Assembly (NCBI GenBank): GCA_002408485.1
Contig: DHSP01000047.1
Coordinates: 1 to 11,038, forward strand
Reading direction: 5' to 3'
Source: Proteiniphilum sp. UBA5283
GTDB lineage: Bacteria > Bacteroidota > Bacteroidia > Bacteroidales > Dysgonomonadaceae
DNA length: 11,038 bases
Translations under genes and position numbers: made by a program
Notes under the pieces: generated by a model
What the model was told of the DNA's origin: nothing
Databases searched by the model: none
Seen by the model: the letters and a program-made list of their open reading frames with translations, nothing else
In this document: positions 6,674 to 11,038 of the stretch, piece after piece
Layout: every line of letters begins with the position of its first letter
How positions within the stretch are numbered: position 1 is the stretch's first letter

Positions 6674-8062
6674 ATGAAATCAATCAATCTGTTTTCGATG
6701 CTGGGTGTTTGCTGTTCACCCCTCATACTATCCGCCGGATGCAACCGGCAACAGCAGAGTAGCCAACCAGCGAAGCCCAACATCATCTTCATCCTGGCTG
6801 ATGACCTGGGATATGGAGACCTGGGATGCTACGGAAACGAGCAGATCCTCACTCCGACCCTCGATAGCCTGGCAGCCACCGGCACCCGCTTCACGCAAGC
6901 CTACGCCGGTTCGGCTGTCAGCTCTCCCTCCCGTTGTGCGCTGATGACCGGCAAAAACAGCGGCAACACCACCATCCGTGACAACTTTGCCGAGGCTGGT
7001 GGCATGGAGGGACTCAAAAACGGAAATCCCATCCGTCGCATGCACCTGCTCCCTACCGACACAACCATTGCCACAGTGTTGAAAAGTGCGGGGTACAAAA
7101 CCTGTCTGGTCAATAAATGGCACCTCGACGGATTCAATCCCGAGGCATCACCCCTGAACCGGGGATTCGACGAATTCTATGGCTGGCTTGTCAGCACCCC
7201 CTATTCAAACGACCCCTACTACTACCCCTATTATCGTTTCAACAACGATTCCCTGGTCCATATCGGGGAAAATGCAGAGGGCAGGCACACACGTCACAAC
7301 ACCGATATCTCTACCGATGAGGCTATTCAGTTTATCCGCCGCAACAGCAAAAGCCCTTTCTTCCTCTATCTGGCCTACGACTCGCCTCATGAACCCTTTG
7401 TCATCGATGATACCTCCTGGTATGACGACAAGGAGTGGGATCTGAATACCAAACGGTATGCCTCGCTGATCACCCATATGGATCAGGCCATTGGAAGGCT
7501 GATCGCAGAAGCAGAGAAGCTGGGCATCCTCGACAATACACTCATCATTTTCACCTCCGACAACGGTGCGGCTATTCAGGCACCCCTGGAGGTATTAAAA
7601 AGCAACGGCAACCTGAGAGGGCGTAAGGCACTGCTCTACGAAGGCGGCATACGTATCCCCTTTATCGTGAACCAGAAAGGAAAGGTAGCGGTTCAAACGC
7701 TCGACAACCTGATCTATTTTCCCGACCTGCTCCCCACCCTTGCAAATCTGGCCGATGCCACCGTTCCGGAAAATCTGAACGGCATGAACATCCTCCCGCT
7801 GTTCTATGGAAAAGAAGCCGACACCAACAACCGGATGCTCTACTGGGAGTTTCCGGGAAAACAGGTCGCTGCCAGAAAAGGGGACTGGAAAGTGGTATCC
7901 ACAAAGAAAGATGCTCCGCTGGAACTCTACAATCTGAAAGAGGATATCAGTGAAACCAACAATCTGGCTGAACAGCATCCCGAAATAGTGGAGAAACTGA
8001 AAAAGGAGATGAAAGAAATGCGTTCTCCATCTCCCAACTGGCCATTACCGGAGGATGAGTGA
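6674..8062 (+). CDS. S1-type (formylglycine-dependent) sulfatase
   Basis: This 462-residue alkaline-phosphatase-fold enzyme hydrolyses sulfate esters, here presumably O-sulfate on a glycan. The formylglycine site is S83-S-P-S-R87, followed by LMTG. It is the serine type, which needs a radical-SAM maturase (anSME) that is not in this window. Other active-site residues expected for the family are present: D43 and D44 in LADDLGYGD (metal), K148 and H150 in NKWHLD, H239 in SPHEP, D296 and N297 in TSDNG, and K318 in GRKALLYEGG. The usual GKWHLG is changed to NKWHLD here. The C-terminal subdomain has a normal LYNLKEDISETNNLA segment. The N-terminus is a signal peptide with a probable lipobox, SAGC (C23); Ser at -3 is atypical. 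The residues after C23 (NRQQQSS) lack acidic residues, arguing for a periplasmic lipoprotein rather than surface export. The subfamily and the sulfate position attacked cannot be assigned. Confidence 0.95.
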   Translation: MKSINLFSMLGVCCSPLILSAGCNRQQQSSQPAKPNIIFILADDLGYGDLGCYGNEQILTPTLDSLAATGTRFTQAYAGSAVSSPSRCALMTGKNSGNTTIRDNFAEAGGMEGLKNGNPIRRMHLLPTDTTIATVLKSAGYKTCLVNKWHLDGFNPEASPLNRGFDEFYGWLVSTPYSNDPYYYPYYRFNNDSLVHIGENAEGRHTRHNTDISTDEAIQFIRRNSKSPFFLYLAYDSPHEPFVIDDTSWYDDKEWDLNTKRYASLITHMDQAIGRLIAEAEKLGILDNTLIIFTSDNGAAIQAPLEVLKSNGNLRGRKALLYEGGIRIPFIVNQKGKVAVQTLDNLIYFPDLLPTLANLADATVPENLNGMNILPLFYGKEADTNNRMLYWEFPGKQVAARKGDWKVVSTKKDAPLELYNLKEDISETNNLAEQHPEIVEKLKKEMKEMRSPSPNWPLPEDE

Positions 8063-8106
8063 ATGCAGTCGCTGTGTCAAATCCTGCAGGTAAAATATCA
8101 TTTATA

Positions 8107-8139
8107 TTAGCTGCACACTCCATTATTTGGTTAAATTTG
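8107..8139 (+). promoter_or_regulatory. Candidate Bacteroidota-type promoter for the GH2 gene
   Basis: TAAATTTG at 8132-8139 matches the Bacteroidota -7 consensus TAnnTTTG exactly. TTAG at 8107-8110, 21 nt upstream, differs from the -33 consensus TTTG at one base. A transcript would begin near 8143-8147, giving a leader of about 40 nt before the ATG at 8188. It lies in the 125-nt gap after the sulfatase, the largest gap between genes in the cluster. AT-rich DNA gives chance matches, so this is only moderately supported. Confidence 0.4.
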
Positions 8140-8187
8140 TGAATTGTGGAATATCGGATAAAAATACCAATAAAATAATTTGATACA

Positions 8188-11031
8188 ATGCAGAAACTGA
8201 CCTTGCTACTGGCTCTTTTCCTCTCCCTACAGGTGACAGCCCAACAGACAGAAATTCTTTATCTCTCCGGAACGGGGCTGGGAGACACCAAAACATGGGA
8301 TTTCTACTGCAGCGGCGGCATGAACAGCCGGAAATGGTCCAAGATCGAAGTGCCTTCCCAGTGGGAGTTGCAGGGTTTCGGTGAATACAGTTACGGAAGG
8401 TGGTATACGATCAAAGGTGCCAAACCTCCTACGGAGACGGGCATCTACCGCACCACATTCCGAATTCCCTCCAACTGGAAAGGGAAGCAGGTGAGCATTG
8501 TCTTTGAGGGGGTGATGACCGATACGGAGGTGCTAGTGAACGGTACCCTTGCCGGAGAAATGCACCAGGGAGGATTCAACCGTTTCTCGTACGACATTAC
8601 CGATAAGATCAGAACAGGAAAGAACAACCTCGAAGTGAAGGTCAGCAAAGAATCTGCCGACCGGCTGGTCAATGCAGCCGAACGAAAAGCGGACTGGTGG
8701 ATCTTTGGCGGCATATACCGTCCTGTTTACCTGGAAGCAAAGCCGACTGCAAACATCCGGCGGATAGCCGTAAATGCCAAAGCAGACGGCTCTCTCCATG
8801 CAGATATTTTCACCACGCCGCTGGAGGAGGGTTTCACGCTAAACGCCCGGATCATACCGGTGAAGCTGTATGGGGACGACAAACCTGCTTCGGTCGCAAC
8901 ACAGACCGCATCGCTGGGAACGGGCAGCGAGCATGCGGTTCGCTTTCGCTGGCACGATGTACAGCCGTGGAACAGCGAAACCCCCAACCTCTACAACCTC
9001 GAACTGGAGCTGTTGGACAGGAGCAACAAGGTGGTGCATCTTTATACCGGGCGAATTGGCTTCCGCACGGTGGAGTTTCGGGTAAAGGATGGGCTCTACG
9101 TGAACGGCACGAAAGTGGTGCTGAAAGGAATCAACCGTCACTCATTTCATCCCGACGGGGGACGTACCACCAACAAGGAGATCAGCCTGATGGATGGTAA
9201 ACTAATCAAGGAGATGAACATCAACGCCGTGCGGTTTCATTATGCACCCGACACCCATTTTCTGGATGTGTGCGACTCGCTCGGCATTTTTGTCGTAAAC
9301 GAGCTGGCGGGATGGCAAAACGCATACGGGACGGAGGTGGGATCGAAACTTGCGAAGTCGCTGGTTACCCGCGATGTGAATCACCCCTCCATTATCTTGT
9401 GGAGCAACGGCAACGAAGGGGGTTTTAATCATGATCTTGATCCACTGTTTTATCAGTATGACCCGCAAAAAAGACATGTGATTCATGCCTGGGCCGATTT
9501 TGACAATCTGGACACCCACCACTACCCCACCTACCTGACCGGTGTGGCACGCTTCAACAACGGGTACAAGGTTTTTATGCCGACCGAGTTTCAGCATGGC
9601 ATGTACGACCAGGGGCATGGTGCCGGCCTGGAAGATTTCTGGAACAGGTATACATCACATCCCCTTTTCGCAGGCGGGTTTATGTGGGATTTTTCCGATA
9701 ACGCCGTGAGACGGACCGACAGAGGAGGAATCCTCGACTCCGACGGTTCCAACGGCACCGACGGCATTGTAGGGCCCTACCGCCAGAAGGAGGGTAGCTA
9801 CTATACCGTGCGCGATGTGTGGGCTCCCATTCAGTTCGAACCCCTCTTCATCACCTCCTCTTTTACCGGAGAGTTTATTGTACGGAACGACTACCTCTTC
9901 TCCAACCTGGAGAGCTGCAGAATGGAATACAGGGTGTTGCACGCTCCCTCTCCGTTGAGCCATGATACCCGGCAGCAGGCAATTGCTTCCGGAGATGTCT
10001 CCCTTCCCACTATCGGTCCCAGAGAGGCAGGCAAAGCCAGGATGGAGCTGCCGCCCAATTTCTTCGATGGCGACATCCTGGAGATTACCGCATGGGACCG
10101 ACACAATGAGGAGATTTGCACCTGGACCTGGCCCATACGATATGCGGCAGCTTATACCCGAGGAGAGATGGAACAAACCATGCAGGAAGGAAAAGCAACG
10201 GTAGTGAAAGAGGGAGATGCGATCAGGTTATCTGCCGGCGATGTGACGGTGACCTTTCACGCGGCAGACGGACTAATCACCGAAGTGCGAAACAGCAGCG
10301 GCATCCTCTCGTTTAACAACGGGCCGTTGCCCGTAGGAATGAAAGCCCGCATCAAGGAGGTGAAATTCCGGCAGGAGGGTGCAAACGCCGTGTTTACCGC
10401 TTACTACCAGGGTGCGGTCGATTCAATCCGCTGGGAAATGACGCCGGCCGGACTGTTGCAGATGAACGCCGTGACACTGAACAATGCACGGGCAGGCATT
10501 GGCTTCGACGAGGCCATTTTTGAGGACAACATTCCCAACTTCGGCTTCACTTTCTCCTACCCCGAAGAGAATGTAAAAAGCATGGAATGGTTCGGACGCG
10601 GTCCCTATCGGGTGTGGCGCAACCGAATCCGGGGTGCCAACTACGGTATCTGGAAGAAGGACTACAACAACACCATCACCGGAGCCGATTTCGGGAACCT
10701 GGTCTATCCCGAGTTTAAAGGGTACCACGGCAACACCTACTGGAGTACGCTCTTCACCACCGAATCGCCATTCACCGTATACAGCGAGAGTGACGGCCTT
10801 TTCATGCGGATCTTTACCCCCGCGGAGCCGGCCGACAACAAAACCAACTGGAGTGCACATCCGCAGTTTCCGGAAGGCGACATCTCATTTCTCTACGAGA
10901 TCCCGGCCATACGCTGTTTCAAGCCGGTATCGCAGCAAGGGCCCAACAGTCAGCCCTCCAACATCCGCATAAAGATCGGCGACGAAGGAGTACACATGAA
11001 CCTCTGGTTCGATTTCAGGGGAGTAAAGTAA
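8188..11031 (+). CDS. Secreted GH2 glycoside hydrolase, beta-galactosidase-like
   Basis: This 947-residue retaining exo-glycosidase probably removes a terminal beta-galactosyl or related residue from imported oligosaccharides in the periplasm. Residues 1-18 are a Sec signal (VTA|QQ) with no lipobox. Domains run: sugar-binding jelly roll (about 30-185, with GIYRTTF and WWIFGGIYRPVYL), Ig-like (about 187-296), TIM barrel (about 298-545), a second Ig-like domain (about 547-650), and a C-terminal beta-sandwich like the LacZ small-chain domain (about 670-945). Predicted acid/base is E410 in WSNGNEGG and nucleophile is E467 in MPTEFQHG. The barrel motif GINRHSFHPDGGR (314-326) replaces the LacZ-type RHEHHP. 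The late motif GRGPYRVWRNR (803-813) lacks the E, Y and D of the usual GRGPxExYxDR. Both changes suggest a specificity other than lactose. GH2 also contains beta-glucuronidases and beta-mannosidases, but the five-domain layout favours the beta-galactosidase branch. The gene is complete; 7 bases follow the stop codon. Confidence 0.93.
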   Translation: MQKLTLLLALFLSLQVTAQQTEILYLSGTGLGDTKTWDFYCSGGMNSRKWSKIEVPSQWELQGFGEYSYGRWYTIKGAKPPTETGIYRTTFRIPSNWKGKQVSIVFEGVMTDTEVLVNGTLAGEMHQGGFNRFSYDITDKIRTGKNNLEVKVSKESADRLVNAAERKADWWIFGGIYRPVYLEAKPTANIRRIAVNAKADGSLHADIFTTPLEEGFTLNARIIPVKLYGDDKPASVATQTASLGTGSEHAVRFRWHDVQPWNSETPNLYNLELELLDRSNKVVHLYTGRIGFRTVEFRVKDGLYVNGTKVVLKGINRHSFHPDGGRTTNKEISLMDGKLIKEMNINAVRFHYAPDTHFLDVCDSLGIFVVNELAGWQNAYGTEVGSKLAKSLVTRDVNHPSIILWSNGNEGGFNHDLDPLFYQYDPQKRHVIHAWADFDNLDTHHYPTYLTGVARFNNGYKVFMPTEFQHGMYDQGHGAGLEDFWNRYTSHPLFAGGFMWDFSDNAVRRTDRGGILDSDGSNGTDGIVGPYRQKEGSYYTVRDVWAPIQFEPLFITSSFTGEFIVRNDYLFSNLESCRMEYRVLHAPSPLSHDTRQQAIASGDVSLPTIGPREAGKARMELPPNFFDGDILEITAWDRHNEEICTWTWPIRYAAAYTRGEMEQTMQEGKATVVKEGDAIRLSAGDVTVTFHAADGLITEVRNSSGILSFNNGPLPVGMKARIKEVKFRQEGANAVFTAYYQGAVDSIRWEMTPAGLLQMNAVTLNNARAGIGFDEAIFEDNIPNFGFTFSYPEENVKSMEWFGRGPYRVWRNRIRGANYGIWKKDYNNTITGADFGNLVYPEFKGYHGNTYWSTLFTTESPFTVYSESDGLFMRIFTPAEPADNKTNWSAHPQFPEGDISFLYEIPAIRCFKPVSQQGPNSQPSNIRIKIGDEGVHMNLWFDFRGVK

Positions 11032-11038
11032 AATAAAA

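Noticed and set aside
9655..10176. 173-residue minus-strand frame inside the GH2 gene
   Set aside because: It is antisense to intact GH2 coding sequence, shows no motif I recognise and has no gene context. It is treated as a shadow frame.
1..11038. CRISPR arrays, tRNA or rRNA genes, insertion sequences, phage genes
   Set aside because: I saw no regularly spaced repeats, no recognisable RNA-gene features, and no transposase, integrase or phage protein. The window is filled by five intact metabolic and transport genes.

Overview
The window looks like part of a polysaccharide utilisation locus (PUL) from a member of the Bacteroidota, probably Bacteroidales. The main evidence is an adjacent SusC/SusD pair, which is essentially diagnostic of that phylum. 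The start codons also lack Shine-Dalgarno sequences, the intergenic DNA is A/T-rich with at least one TAnnTTTG-type promoter element, and the sulfatase is of the serine type common in this group. Genus and species cannot be read from the sequence. All five genes are on the + strand, and coding sequence fills nearly the whole window.

Layout: 1-279 is an AT-rich leader with a perfect 8-bp inverted repeat. 280-1659 encodes a Tat-exported Gfo/Idh/MocA-type NAD(P)-dependent oxidoreductase with a four-cysteine cluster. 1675-1703 is a perfect 12-bp hairpin. 1772-4927 encodes a SusC-like TonB-dependent transporter. 4974-6587 encodes its SusD-like surface glycan-binding lipoprotein. 6614-6656 is a long hairpin followed by a T-rich tract that ends just before the next gene, a strong candidate terminator or attenuator. 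6674-8062 encodes an S1-type sulfatase with a serine formylglycine site. 8132-8139 is a perfect match to the Bacteroidota -7 promoter element. 8188-11031 encodes a large secreted GH2 glycoside hydrolase with all five beta-galactosidase-type domains. The window ends 7 bases after that gene.

How the genes could work together (inference): SusD captures a glycan at the cell surface and SusC imports it using TonB energy. In the periplasm the sulfatase would remove O-sulfate groups and the GH2 would release a terminal beta-linked sugar (galactose, glucuronic acid or similar). The oxidoreductase, predicted to be folded with its nucleotide and exported by Tat, would oxidise or otherwise transform a sugar. 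A sulfated glycan is therefore the likely target, but nothing here fixes which one (host mucin or glycosaminoglycan, or algal galactan). No SusE/F-type protein, endo-acting enzyme, regulator or sulfatase-maturing enzyme lies in the window, so the locus probably continues beyond one or both edges.

The gene content is a recognisable PUL rather than an unknown system. The points most worth a second look are the exported oxidoreductase with a Lys-type catalytic motif and Cys cluster, the terminator-like hairpin inside the operon, and the unusual substrate-site motifs in the GH2 and the sulfatase.
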